Origin: FEN-1297 sp963834015
Lineage (GTDB): Bacteria; Bacteroidota; Ignavibacteria; Ignavibacteriales; Ignavibacteriaceae
Length of the DNA: 64,000 nucleotides
Assembly (NCBI GenBank): GCA_963834015.1
Contig: CAWIAG010000003.1
Location: 620,001-684,000 of the forward strand
Reading direction: 5' to 3'
The translations under genes were made by a program, and so were the position numbers. Position 1 is the stretch's first letter, and every line of letters starts with the position of its first letter. Shown here piece by piece: positions 1 to 7,374 of this stretch. Under the pieces are notes generated by a model. It did not search any database, had not been told where the DNA came from, and saw only the letters and a program-made list of their open reading frames with translations.

Positions 1-1
1 G

Positions 2-277
2 GGAATTTACGGAAGCGGTTTGTCCAATGGTACAAGCAACTATGAATACAAAACCGGGCTTTTTGATTTTAACACCGGCGCACATACATCACCTTCCTGG
101 ATATTAAATCTTTCAGGCGGTTATACATTTGCCCTTGAAGACAATCATTCTATTGAGCCGGCAATATATGTGGACAATTTATTAGATCATCATCACTTAA
201 TAAAAGGCGCTTTTTTCAGCAGCGCCAGCTTTGAAGCACCAAGAGATATTACATTTAATATTAAATATCATTTATAA
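2..277 (+). CDS. TonB-dependent receptor, C-terminal fragment (runs in from left edge)
   Basis: The frame is open from the first bases of the window and ends in a TAA at 275-277, so this is the tail of a gene that starts outside. The visible 91 or so residues alternate hydrophobic and polar positions as in outer-membrane beta strands. They include a segment ending VDNLLDHHHLIKGAFFSS, which resembles the YVDNLFDKHYL-type last strands of TonB receptors, and the protein ends in a strand with a penultimate His and terminal Leu (ITFNIKYHL). By family, such proteins import siderophores, cobalamin or carbohydrates across the outer membrane. The substrate cannot be read from this fragment. It could be another large outer-membrane barrel. 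Confidence 0.7.
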   Translation, partial: GIYGSGLSNGTSNYEYKTGLFDFNTGAHTSPSWILNLSGGYTFALEDNHSIEPAIYVDNLLDHHHLIKGAFFSSASFEAPRDITFNIKYHL

Positions 278-490
278 ATACAGCATAATCTGTAATCAAA
301 TGCGCCTAATTGCAAAATTTCGAAGAATGTTTATTAAGAATTTTATTTTTTATTCGATTTTAATATTTAGATGAAAGTATTATCTTTCGGAAGTAAATAA
401 ATAATTTCAGCTAATAATTACCCGGAGAGGCAGGTATTTGAGACCCGATTTTTGTTGGGATTTCTAAGCCAAGCTTCTCCCCTCTTAAAC

Positions 491-579
491 GGAGAGGTGG
501 GTGAGTGGCTGAAACCAACGGTTTGCTAAACCGTCGTAGGGGTTAAACTCTACCCCGGGTTCGAATCCCGGCCTCTCCG
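491..579 (+). tRNA. tRNA-Ser (anticodon GCT)
   Basis: Acceptor stem GGAGAGG (491-497) pairs with CCTCTCC (572-578), followed by discriminator G579. The anticodon arm is ACGGT (518-522), loop TTGCTAA, ACCGT (530-534), giving anticodon GCT at 525-527, which reads AGC/AGT serine codons. A long variable arm lies between the anticodon and T arms, as expected for a class II serine tRNA. The T arm contains GGGTTCGAATCCC. CCA is not encoded. The 3' end is the attachment site of the island that follows, which leaves the tRNA intact. Confidence 0.96.
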
Positions 580-580
580 C
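563..580 (+). repeat. attL core: 18-bp tRNA 3'-end repeat
   Basis: GAATCCCGGCCTCTCCGC forms the 3' end of tRNA-Ser plus one base and recurs exactly at 18522-18539 in the same orientation. This is the classic signature of tyrosine-integrase insertion into a tRNA gene, where the element restores the tRNA 3' end. The orientation and spacing make 580-18539 the inserted segment. Confidence 0.85.
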
Positions 581-591
581 TCTACTTACAT

Positions 592-637
592 AAACCTCGT
601 CTATTGCAAATTAAGCGATATTCGAGGTTTTTGTTTT
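592..637 (+). terminator. rho-independent terminator after tRNA-Ser
   Basis: AAACCTCG (592-599) and CGAGGTTT (623-630) form an 8-bp stem followed by a T-rich run. It lies inside the island and now ends the tRNA transcript. The original terminator is probably the hairpin at 18551-18577, beyond the right attachment site. Confidence 0.65.
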
Positions 638-684
638 TAAAAACAATCCAATTAGTACTATTATTACCATAAAAAACATTGTCA

Positions 685-702
685 TGGGCACAAAATGGGC
701 AA
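685..702 (+). repeat. island subterminal repeat, left copy
   Basis: TGGGCACAAAATGGGCAA matches 18446-18463 at 16 of 18 positions in the same orientation, about 105 bp inside the left boundary. A third TGGACA unit follows at 705-710. Short direct repeats just inside the ends resemble arm-type integrase binding sites. That role is inferred. Confidence 0.45.
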
Positions 703-865
703 TTTGGACAATGGAAAATCAAAGAGTTTATAAGTAAAATTCATGCGATCACGATACTTCCAGCCACCAAGCATTTTTGAGGTATTTTTAAATCAAACTT
801 AGTGTTTTAGCCACCAAGTGTTATCATGGATTTTCGAGATATTCCCTGCCAGCCAACACAGAATT

Positions 866-1327
866 TTACAAAGATTCTTCATCAAATATTGTATGAACAA
901 CGTCTTCATTAAATCCATCAAAATAATAAACTACTTTAGCCGGGTTTACGAACCTATATGTATTCTTATATTCACTTTGCTCTTTTTCAGTCTTTCGATA
1001 ATCAACTAAGATAACATTTGATTTATCGTACTTTTGTTGATAGGTAGAATTTTGGAAGTTATTAATTACTGAATAAATACATTGTCGTATATATGTAACA
1101 TGTTCATTTAATGAAAAACCTATAATTACAATATTTTTACTGATAGGCCCATATTGTTCAAATCCCCACCAAAAATCAAGAAGAGGATTCATATATAAAA
1201 TTTTATTCATTGAAGGAGATAATATTAGTGGTTGTTCAGTTAATAAATCAAACCCTGTAAAATATTGATCTAAATTTTCAACTTTATATATTTTTTGTAA
1301 TCCACTATTCTTTAAGGAAATAACCTA
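866..1327 (-). pseudogene. SIR2-like domain protein, C-terminal remnant
   Basis: The frame is open from a TAG at 1326-1328 (minus strand) down to a TAA at 866-868, about 150 residues. An internal ATG at 1208-1210 would give 114 residues. The upstream codons still read as protein (GLQKIYKVENLDQYFTGFD). The segment with DFWWGFEQYGP, then KNIVIIGFSLNEHVTYIRQ, then VILVDYR and VVYYFDGF matches the C-terminal part of SIR2-like NAD-binding domains found in many anti-phage proteins, where IGFSLNEHD-type motifs are usual. The N-terminal NAD-binding half is absent, because the frame ends exactly where the HNH gene begins. I infer a gene cut by recombination. An alternative is a short stand-alone protein from the internal ATG. 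Confidence 0.6.
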
Positions 1328-1328
1328 A

Positions 1329-1773
1329 ATGGAATATTTTTTCTTCTTAATAGATCGGGACGGCTACCGGCGAATTGAAAGAGGTCATAAACAATGGCTG
1401 GTACATCGGTATATATGGACCCTTTATAACGGGGAGATCCCGGCTGGAATGGAAGTAAGGCATAGATGCAATAATCCAGCTTGCTTTCGAATTGAGCACC
1501 TTGAACTTGGCACTCACAAACAAAACATGGAGGACAAAAAGAATAACCCTCATCCTTCAAAAAGCATGGTTAGGCTTGCTATTGAAAAAAAAAGAGATTG
1601 CTAAATCGGAAGGAAAGACCATCCCACAGTTGGCGGCTGAATATAATGTTTCGCATCGGACTATTGTGAATAGTAAACGTAGGTTTGGCGTGAAGAAACT
1701 AAAACGGGTGTCGGATAAACCATCTATAATTCAAAGTAAACCCAAAATAGCAGGGACAAATAAAATAATATAA
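1329..1773 (+). pseudogene. phage-type HNH endonuclease, frameshifted at an A9 run
   Basis: The first frame (1329-1604, 91 aa) holds a complete HNH_3-type nuclease core: GYRRIERGHKQWLVHRYIW, then IPAGMEVRHRCNNPACFRIEH, then LELGTHKQNMED. Such proteins are small homing or phage-borne nucleases. At 1585-1593 there are nine A residues. With eight, the frame would continue through EIAKSEGKTIPQLAAEYNVS and end at 1773 as a 147-residue protein with a C-terminal helix-turn-helix, which is the usual layout of the family. As written, translation stops at 1604. This could be a real frameshift, a slippage site or a sequencing error. A terminator follows at 1786-1821. The gene directly abuts the SIR2-like remnant on the opposite strand. 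Confidence 0.75.
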
Positions 1774-1785
1774 TAAAATAGGAAA

Positions 1786-1821
1786 GCCCTCTCTCTTGAA
1801 AAAGCTGAGGGCATTTTTTTT
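1786..1821 (+). terminator. rho-independent terminator after HNH gene
   Basis: GCCCTC (1786-1791) pairs with GAGGGC (1807-1812) and is followed by eight T residues (1814-1821). It sits 12 bases after the stop of the HNH reading frame. Confidence 0.75.
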
Positions 1822-1955
1822 ACAATATTTATAGATTCGAAAAGAATTCTAAGACATATCCATATTAAATATAAAAAATAAAGATACTTGATGTAGATAT
1901 TTTTAAATATTAGCTTATCATTTAAAGTTCCCATACAAATATTAACAAAGTTTGT

Positions 1956-2819
1956 TTATAATTTTATCAACCATTGATTGCCCGTTAATTGTCTAAAATT
2001 ATGCATGACTAAAAAACTATAAAGTAGTTCATATTTCCTTAGTTCATATAGTAATTCATCCAATTTTCTAAACGATTCACCGTAATAAAGGTTTTGATTC
2101 ATAATCAAAGTAATTTGCTGTTGAAATCTCAAAATAAACTGAAGATTATTTTCATTGCTATTCAACTTGTCATTTCCTAATTGCTCCAATTCATTAATCA
2201 AATTAAGGTTGGCGATTCTTTCAGGTTCGCTAAATGCAATTGAATAGGTACCTGCTTCGATATACGTGTTTCTCTCATGGCCATTTAGATCTCTTGCTTT
2301 TTTAAAATTTGAGTAATCTATAATTTGATTATTGATTTTCTTAGTAACCAAATCATCAATATCCTTTATTGCTGGTGAAGCATAAACTGTAAAAACCAAA
2401 TTACCTAATGCATTATCAATATGATTCAGTAAATCTTGTTGATGTTGATAGATGTCATACCTGTAATATGATTGCTGCCAAGGCGGCCACTCGGCGCCTA
2501 ATGACGAAGTTATATACTCTGGCTTTTTGTATTGAAATAAAATATTGACTTTCATCTTTGGAATATCTTCAATAATTATCCTAAGATAATACTCCATTTC
2601 ATCTGCAATTTCCCTTAAATTAATACCATGGAAAGGAGGAGAAAACCAAAATGGGAAACCAAGTCGCCGCCATAACTTTCTACTATTTGTATAAGCAGAA
2701 GCATCAAATCCTAATACACCCTCTTGAACTTGCCCCAATGGGAAAAAACATGAAGATTTTCTGTCAAGTTCAATGTTAAAATAACTCTCGAATGTTTTTT
2801 CCTCATAATTTGATCTCAT
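1956..2819 (-). CDS. hypothetical protein, 287 aa, unknown function
   Basis: A single uninterrupted reading frame of 287 residues starting at ATG 2817-2819. I do not recognise the family. It has no membrane segment or signal peptide. Visible features are a conserved-looking N-terminal patch FPLGQVQEGVLGFDASAY near residue 27, many aromatic residues between 50 and 135 (including EWPPWQQSYYRYDIY), and a helical C-terminal third. It lies between the HNH gene and the IS21 left end within the island, with no partner gene on its strand within 800 bases upstream because the IS occupies that side. Its position among restriction and nuclease genes makes a defence role possible but unproven. Confidence 0.7.
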   Translation of the reverse strand: MRSNYEEKTFESYFNIELDRKSSCFFPLGQVQEGVLGFDASAYTNSRKLWRRLGFPFWFSPPFHGINLREIADEMEYYLRIIIEDIPKMKVNILFQYKKPEYITSSLGAEWPPWQQSYYRYDIYQHQQDLLNHIDNALGNLVFTVYASPAIKDIDDLVTKKINNQIIDYSNFKKARDLNGHERNTYIEAGTYSIAFSEPERIANLNLINELEQLGNDKLNSNENNLQFILRFQQQITLIMNQNLYYGESFRKLDELLYELRKYELLYSFLVMHNFRQLTGNQWLIKL

Positions 2820-2985
2820 CAGTCATTACCTTATAAATTTATAAATAATAGTAACAAAGTAATACTATGAATTTCTTATTGTTAGATCTTAGAAATAGGA
2901 ACCAGTAAATATCCAATTTCATATACTAAGATATTAACCAAGCAAAAATATTTTTATCTTATAAGTTTTTATTTCCATTTATGTA

Positions 2986-2990
2986 GATAT
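2986..2990. repeat. IS21 target-site duplication, left copy (GATAT)
   Basis: GATAT immediately precedes the TGTTAATTCCC end. The same five bases directly follow the other end at 9004-9008. Confidence 0.65.
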
Positions 2991-3041
2991 TGTTAATTCC
3001 CGTTGAAAATTGACCCGTTTGTCTCACCAAAAATGACCCGT
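2991..3041. repeat. IS21 left terminal and subterminal repeats
   Basis: The terminal sequence TTAATTCCC is followed by TTGAAAATTGACCCG (3003-3017) and CAAAAATGACCCG (3028-3040). The right end carries matching copies in inverted orientation (8954-8969 and 8978-8995). IS21 elements typically have several transposase-binding repeats at each end. Confidence 0.75.
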
Positions 3042-3051
3042 CTAAAAATAA

Positions 3052-3459
3052 TTATTTTTCTAATAAGTTTTTCATTCTAAAAGATTTTCCTTGAATAAAA
3101 AATGGATAGCTGTGATGAAGCAGCCTGTCCAGAATAGCAGAAGCTACAACATCGTCCTGGAAAATAATTCCCCATTCCTCAAACGGCTTGTTAGAGGTAA
3201 CTATAACAGAGCCTTTCTCATAACGCTTAGCAATCAGCCTGAAGAATAAGGAAGCGGTTTTCTTAGATAATTCCAGATAACCCAGTTCATCAATAATCAG
3301 TAAATCAAGTCTGCTTAGAGATTCAATAAACTTTTCAAGTGAACCATTTAAGTCATACGAAGCCAGAAGAGTAGTTAATTGTTCTGCTGAATAAAATGAT
3401 ACCCTGTTTCTTGCCTGAGCAGCTTTAATACCCATAGCAATGGCAAGATGTGTTTTTCC
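3052..3459 (-). pseudogene. istB: istB helper ATPase, 3' part (interrupted)
   Basis: On the minus strand the codons from 3459 read GKTHLAIAMGIKAAQARNRV, which is the second half of the Walker A motif and what follows it in IstB. LLIIDELGYLEL is the Walker B region, VIVTSNKPFEEW is sensor-like, and the end is normal (stop at 3052). The first half of the gene lies 3.5 kb away at 6928-7293. Joining the two at the shared GGA codon gives the expected GPPGVGKTHLA and a protein of about 258 residues, the usual IstB length. IstB is the AAA+ ATPase that selects target DNA and stimulates the IstA transposase. Confidence 0.9.
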
Positions 3460-3460
3460 A

Positions 3461-3568
3461 TTATGGCAAGTTTGCCATAATGGAAATTATGGAAAGATAT
3501 TGCTTATGGAAAGATTTCCGTTTAAGTATTTATAAAGCAAATGACTCTAACAGAAAATCTTTCCATAA
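3461..3568. repeat. RIT left-end repeat array
   Basis: The decamer TTATGG(C/A)AAG occurs at 3461-3470 (+), inverted with one mismatch at 3471-3480, then at 3487-3496 (+), 3504-3513 (+) and inverted at 3559-3568. The spacing 7 bp then 45 bp between the last three is repeated exactly, mirror-wise, at the right end. These are likely recombinase-binding sites. Confidence 0.75.
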
Positions 3569-3573
3569 TATTT

Positions 3574-4596
3574 TCATCTGCACAACTCCTGAAGCCAACT
3601 TAACAGATCTCCGTCATTCTCCCAAACAGGGACATGCTGCGGTAAGATAGGTATATATGCTGATTCCAATACCTTTCTCTTGATTTCCATATTTGCTCTC
3701 AGATATATCTCTGTAGTAGTAACATTTACGTGACCTAATAAATCTCTGATATAAATCAGATTAACTCCTGACTCTAATAAATGCATAGCCTTTGTATGCC
3801 TCATCATGTGTGGATGGAGGTAATCAGGGAAAAGGATTTCCGGATGAGATTCCTTCGCCTGTCTCAAATATTTAGCAAGGAGATAAGTAATACCAGGTCT
3901 TGTAAATGGGTGGCTTTTGCTATTATAAAATAAGGGATGTCCCTGATTCCCGTTTTCTAAAAGATGATTTTCCTTCATATAACTTTCAAGTAAGTTTTTG
4001 GTTTTATCCATTATCGGGACACACCGCTTTTTGTTTCCTTTCCCGGCTAAGATTATTGTTGCGGGTTTAGCTAAGCGTATATCCTTTGTCTTTAGGCTTA
4101 TTAATTCCTGAACCCTTGCTCCAGTATCATAAAGTGTTGCCATGATTGTTAAATCACGACGACCTCTTTTCGTGGCAGTATCTGGCTGCTCCAAAATGTG
4201 CTTCAGGCTTTCTTGCGACAGATAATCAATTATCTTCCTTTCCCGCTTTTTAAATGGTATTCCTAAGATCCTTTGACACTCTAATAGGATTACCGGTTCT
4301 TCTGATTGGATATAACGGTAGAAACTGTGGATTGCTGCCAGTCTTTGGTTTCGAGTATTAATACTAACATTATGTATCTTTTCAAGCCATTGCAGAAAGT
4401 CTCTAATTGTTTTTACTTTTATTTTATTAAATGTAAGGTGCTCTGGTTTGACTTTAAGTTCAATATTAAAAAATGCCAGGAGTTGTTTAAACGTATCCCG
4501 GTAGGATTTTATTGTATTTGTGCTGACATTGCGCTGTCCCGGAAGGTAGTCCGATAAAAAGCGTGTCAGCAATCTTGCAAAATCAGTCTGCTTCAT
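3574..4596 (-). CDS. RIT tyrosine recombinase, third gene (ritC position)
   Basis: A 340-residue tyrosine recombinase. The N-terminal SAM-like DNA-binding domain spans about residues 5-110. The catalytic domain shows the first Arg in LYDTGARVQELISL, a Lys in the AGKGNKKR hairpin, the HxxR box in LHPHMMRHTKAMHLL, the LGH box in IRDLLGHVNVTTTEIYL, and nucleophile Tyr298. All catalytic positions are present. It starts 4 bases after the stop of the middle recombinase, so the trio is one transcript. A C-terminal tail of about 40 residues ends WLQELCR. By family knowledge, all three RIT recombinases act together on the element's ends. The assignment to ritC is by order only. Confidence 0.9.
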   Translation of the reverse strand: MKQTDFARLLTRFLSDYLPGQRNVSTNTIKSYRDTFKQLLAFFNIELKVKPEHLTFNKIKVKTIRDFLQWLEKIHNVSINTRNQRLAAIHSFYRYIQSEEPVILLECQRILGIPFKKRERKIIDYLSQESLKHILEQPDTATKRGRRDLTIMATLYDTGARVQELISLKTKDIRLAKPATIILAGKGNKKRCVPIMDKTKNLLESYMKENHLLENGNQGHPLFYNSKSHPFTRPGITYLLAKYLRQAKESHPEILFPDYLHPHMMRHTKAMHLLESGVNLIYIRDLLGHVNVTTTEIYLRANMEIKRKVLESAYIPILPQHVPVWENDGDLLSWLQELCR

Positions 4597-4600
4597 GACA

Positions 4601-5569
4601 CTATACCTCCGGTATTAAAAATGAAAAGTTCTGTTCTACTGAAGCAATAATTTCTGGATATAAATCAGCAGTCAGTCTCAGGTAATGCTGTGTTCCCCTT
4701 AAATCCTCATGTCCGAGATATGCTGAAAGATATGGCAGAAGGTTAGTAAGGTCATCCTTATTAAGAACCCATTTCTTTAAGCAGTGTACTGCAAATGTAT
4801 GCCTTAAATCATGCAGCCTTGGTCCTCTTCCGCAATGAGAGATATCCGCTTTCCACAGTATTTTTCTGAAGATATGATATACTGTGCTATCATTATAGTG
4901 GCCCCCGAATGGTGATGGGAAGAAGAAAGGATTAGAAGTCTTAAACTTGTGAACATTTTCTGCATAATCTCGGCATCGTTCTACTAATGTTTTTGCCATT
5001 GGAACAATACGCTCCTTGCCGAACTTCGTCGAATGTATAAATAAGGTTCCTTGTTCTAAGTCTACTTCTTCAATTTGTAATTTTAATGCTTCTGAAATCC
5101 GCAAGCCGCATCCATATAATAATCTGAACAAAACCGGAAGCATAATATGCCGGTTAGCAGATGCAGCAGTAGCAGGATAGTTGTCGCATATGGTAAATAT
5201 ATTTTTCAGTTCACTTACCGTAAAGATGTACGGACTATAGGAGTATCTGGCTATGGTAAGCGCCGCAGCAGGGAAAATATAAGCCTGATAATTTAGTCTT
5301 ACCATATATCTTGCAAACCCTCGTATTATTGATATTCTGTGATTTCTGTTAATCTCTGTTTCATTTGGTTTTTTGGCTGTCCACAGAAGGACTAACTGCT
5401 TTGGAAGGATTAAATCAGACCATTTTTCATTCGTAACAAATGTGTCAAACTGCTTCAATAGATGAGGTGCCTTCAGAAATTTGTAACCGACAGCTCTTTT
5501 TTCTTCGATGTAGTCTTTAATCAGTCCGCCCAAAATGCTTTCATAAACAAGTGTTCTTTTCTTAATCAT
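4601..5569 (-). CDS. RIT tyrosine recombinase, middle gene (ritB position)
   Basis: A 322-residue tyrosine recombinase, start at 5569 overlapping the stop of the first recombinase by 4 bases (ATGA-type coupling). Catalytic residues are visible: Arg in LYGCGLRISEALKL, Lys in STKFGKERIVP, HDLRHTFAVH, the LGHEDLRGTQHYL box and Tyr296. The N-terminal 100 residues form the core-binding domain. It is shorter than its two partners, which is usual for the middle gene of RIT elements. Not likely a stand-alone phage integrase, given its coupling to both neighbours. Confidence 0.9.
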   Translation of the reverse strand: MIKKRTLVYESILGGLIKDYIEEKRAVGYKFLKAPHLLKQFDTFVTNEKWSDLILPKQLVLLWTAKKPNETEINRNHRISIIRGFARYMVRLNYQAYIFPAAALTIARYSYSPYIFTVSELKNIFTICDNYPATAASANRHIMLPVLFRLLYGCGLRISEALKLQIEEVDLEQGTLFIHSTKFGKERIVPMAKTLVERCRDYAENVHKFKTSNPFFFPSPFGGHYNDSTVYHIFRKILWKADISHCGRGPRLHDLRHTFAVHCLKKWVLNKDDLTNLLPYLSAYLGHEDLRGTQHYLRLTADLYPEIIASVEQNFSFLIPEV

Positions 5570-6801
5570 TTTGCAGCCTCCTCAGGATCAATGATACATA
5601 GACGTAACCCTTCGAGTGAAGTATGAAGATAGTTCATTGTTGATTTAGAGTTTATATGTCCCAGGATTTCAGAGATTATCGGCAATGGTGTTCCCTTTTC
5701 GAGTAAATTACTTGCAAGTGTATGTCTTAGTGAATGTAATCCGTGTCTTTGGCCTCTGGAAACTGTAATTCCAGAGAGCCTGGTATATTTTGTTATTATA
5801 TTATAAAGATTGGCGTTTTCTCCGAAAGCTTCGTAGGGAGGATTCATCCGGATAAAGACATATGGAGAATCACTGATAGGGCGGGCGTTTTTAAGATAAT
5901 CAATCAGTGCCCAGCCGATATCATTTAGAATAGGATAGGATACTTTTGTTTTCGTTTTGTCCTGTATTATTTCTATTGTCTTTGATTGCCAATTTAAGTT
6001 TGTTAAGAGCAAAGATTTTAAATCTCCTACTCTAATGCCAAGCCTGGTAACTAAAATCAGAATCGCATAATCCCTTTTTCCGGTTGGATTTCCCCTGTCA
6101 ATACTTTCCAGCATCCGAATGACATCCTCCTTGATCCATACAGAAGGAACCCTGGGATAATAGTACTTATTTTGCCCGGGTACCTTTTCAGATAAATCTT
6201 CATTAGTAAATTGATTTATGTAGAGAAAATTTAAAAACACCCTTAATGTTGTTAAAATCGCAGAAATACTCTTTTCGTGATGATGTATTATAGTTTTTAC
6301 ATAATTAGATAAAATCAGTGGAGTGATCTCATTTACATTTGATATTTTTCTGTTATTCAGATAATCTATGAAAAAGAACAAGCGCTGCATCCGTGTACGT
6401 AGTCCCCGCTTTGAATAATCTTTAATTTCACATTCTTTCTCATAGGCTACCAGTTCTTTTTTAAACTGCGGGGGTTTAACATATCCTGGCTTTTTAACAA
6501 TCCTTCTTAGTATTATCCCATGGAGTTGATAATCTCCAAGAATACGTATTTTTCTGATAGGATCTTTGAGTTGCCTGGGCATATTTTCATTAAAATAGTC
6601 GACAGTGCATCTATATTTTTCTTTTAAGTACTTTCCCCCCAGTTCTTCAGAAAAATATATCTCATCGTTCTGACAGGCGAAAGCACTCAGCTTTTTATAG
6701 AACGAGCGGAAATGACGTCTTGAACCATAAGCATAGTTCAGCCTTTCAAGTTCTGACAGCACTTGATCGATAAGTTCATTGATTGTTGGTTTTGAATTCA
6801 C
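5566..6801 (-). CDS. RIT tyrosine recombinase, first gene (ritA position)
   Basis: A 411-residue tyrosine recombinase and the first gene of the trio. The N-terminal 110 residues are a charged helical extension followed by a core-binding domain. The catalytic domain has Arg in LVTRLGIRVGDLKSL, Lys in IQDKTKTKVSYP, HSLRHTLASNLLEKG, LGHINSKSTMNYL and Tyr391. The stop overlaps the start of the next gene. About 125 bases separate its start from the right end of the element, and this stretch contains the inner binding repeat (6844-6853) and presumably the promoter. Confidence 0.9.
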   Translation of the reverse strand: MNSKPTINELIDQVLSELERLNYAYGSRRHFRSFYKKLSAFACQNDEIYFSEELGGKYLKEKYRCTVDYFNENMPRQLKDPIRKIRILGDYQLHGIILRRIVKKPGYVKPPQFKKELVAYEKECEIKDYSKRGLRTRMQRLFFFIDYLNNRKISNVNEITPLILSNYVKTIIHHHEKSISAILTTLRVFLNFLYINQFTNEDLSEKVPGQNKYYYPRVPSVWIKEDVIRMLESIDRGNPTGKRDYAILILVTRLGIRVGDLKSLLLTNLNWQSKTIEIIQDKTKTKVSYPILNDIGWALIDYLKNARPISDSPYVFIRMNPPYEAFGENANLYNIITKYTRLSGITVSRGQRHGLHSLRHTLASNLLEKGTPLPIISEILGHINSKSTMNYLHTSLEGLRLCIIDPEEAAK

Positions 6802-6843
6802 GGGTACCTCTCATAATATTTATAGAAAATAAATTGAGAAGTA

Positions 6844-6931
6844 TTATGGCAAGAAATATTGGAATTTTATTATCTAGAATAAGCAGTTACCTGAAATTCT
6901 TTCCATAAGCAATATCTTTCCATAATTTCCA
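6844..6931. repeat. RIT right-end repeat array
   Basis: TTATGGCAAG at 6844-6853 (+), then CTTTCCATAA at 6899-6908 and 6916-6925 (inverted). The intervals of 45 and 7 bases mirror the left end exactly. The outer 34 bases (6898-6931) are a perfect inverse of 3481-3514, the last four of which are istB codons that happen to match. Confidence 0.75.
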
Positions 6932-7293
6932 ACTCCGGGAGGCCCAAGGAAAATAATATTCTTCTTTTCCTGAAGAAAATTTAAACTCGCAAGCTCGCGT
7001 ATTAGTTTCTCATCCAATTGAGGCTGGTATGAAAAATCAAATTCCTCCAACCGTTTTATCTGTGGAAAGCCTGCTATCTGGATTCTCCGGTTTGCTGAAC
7101 GATCTATTTTGGATATTACTTCTTGTTCTACTAATCTTAAAAGATAATCTTGGTATGACAGCTTGGCTTTAACTGCATTCTCCGATTCCGTAAGATAGCT
7201 GTTTCTTATTGTGTGCAATGATAAACTTTTCAGATAATAGTCTATCTGCTGATTGTTTTGCCCGGTATTATCCGGTTTATTAAATATGGCCAT
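6928..7293 (-). pseudogene. istB: istB helper ATPase, 5' part (interrupted)
   Basis: The N-terminal 122 residues of IstB: helical N-domain (DYYLKSLSLHTIRNSY through SYQDYLLRLVEQE), the SANRRIQIAGFPQIKRLEEFDF stretch (two adjacent IstB-typical blocks), and NIIFLGPPGVG, where the Walker A motif is cut. Beyond 6928 the frame reads into the RIT end and stops at 6874. The rest of the gene is at 3052-3459. ATG at 7291-7293 lies 81 bases after the istA stop, the normal istA-istB order. Confidence 0.9.
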
Positions 7294-7374
7294 ATTTCTT
7301 TTCTCCTGGATTGTGATTATTTTCCTTTTGCCAAAAAAATAGAAGGAGATAAACTGTGCATATAGTGTTTTTCA

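Larger units (their letters stand above)
3460..6927 (-). mobile_element. RIT (recombinase-in-trio) element inserted in istB
   Basis: Three consecutive overlapping or closely spaced tyrosine-recombinase genes on one strand fill a segment bounded by a perfect 34-bp inverted repeat (3481-3514 versus 6898-6931). This is the defining layout of RIT elements. The insertion point is known to the base because it splits the Walker A codons of istB: GGA is present on both sides (3457-3459 and 6928-6930), so the element is about 3468 bp with a possible 3-bp duplication. The left end carries an extra outer palindrome, CCATTATGGCAA-GT-TTGCCATAATGG (3458-3483), absent at the right end. No cargo gene is present. 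Confidence 0.88.

Noticed and set aside
423..480. GGAGAGGCAGG ... CTTCTCC segment just before tRNA-Ser looks like the start of another tRNA
   Set aside because: It can form a weak hairpin, but there is no anticodon arm or T arm. It is probably leader sequence of the tRNA transcript.
3574..6801. The three tyrosine recombinases as the integrase of the 18-kb island
   Set aside because: They are enclosed by their own inverted repeats within istB, so they arrived after the IS21 and belong to the RIT element.
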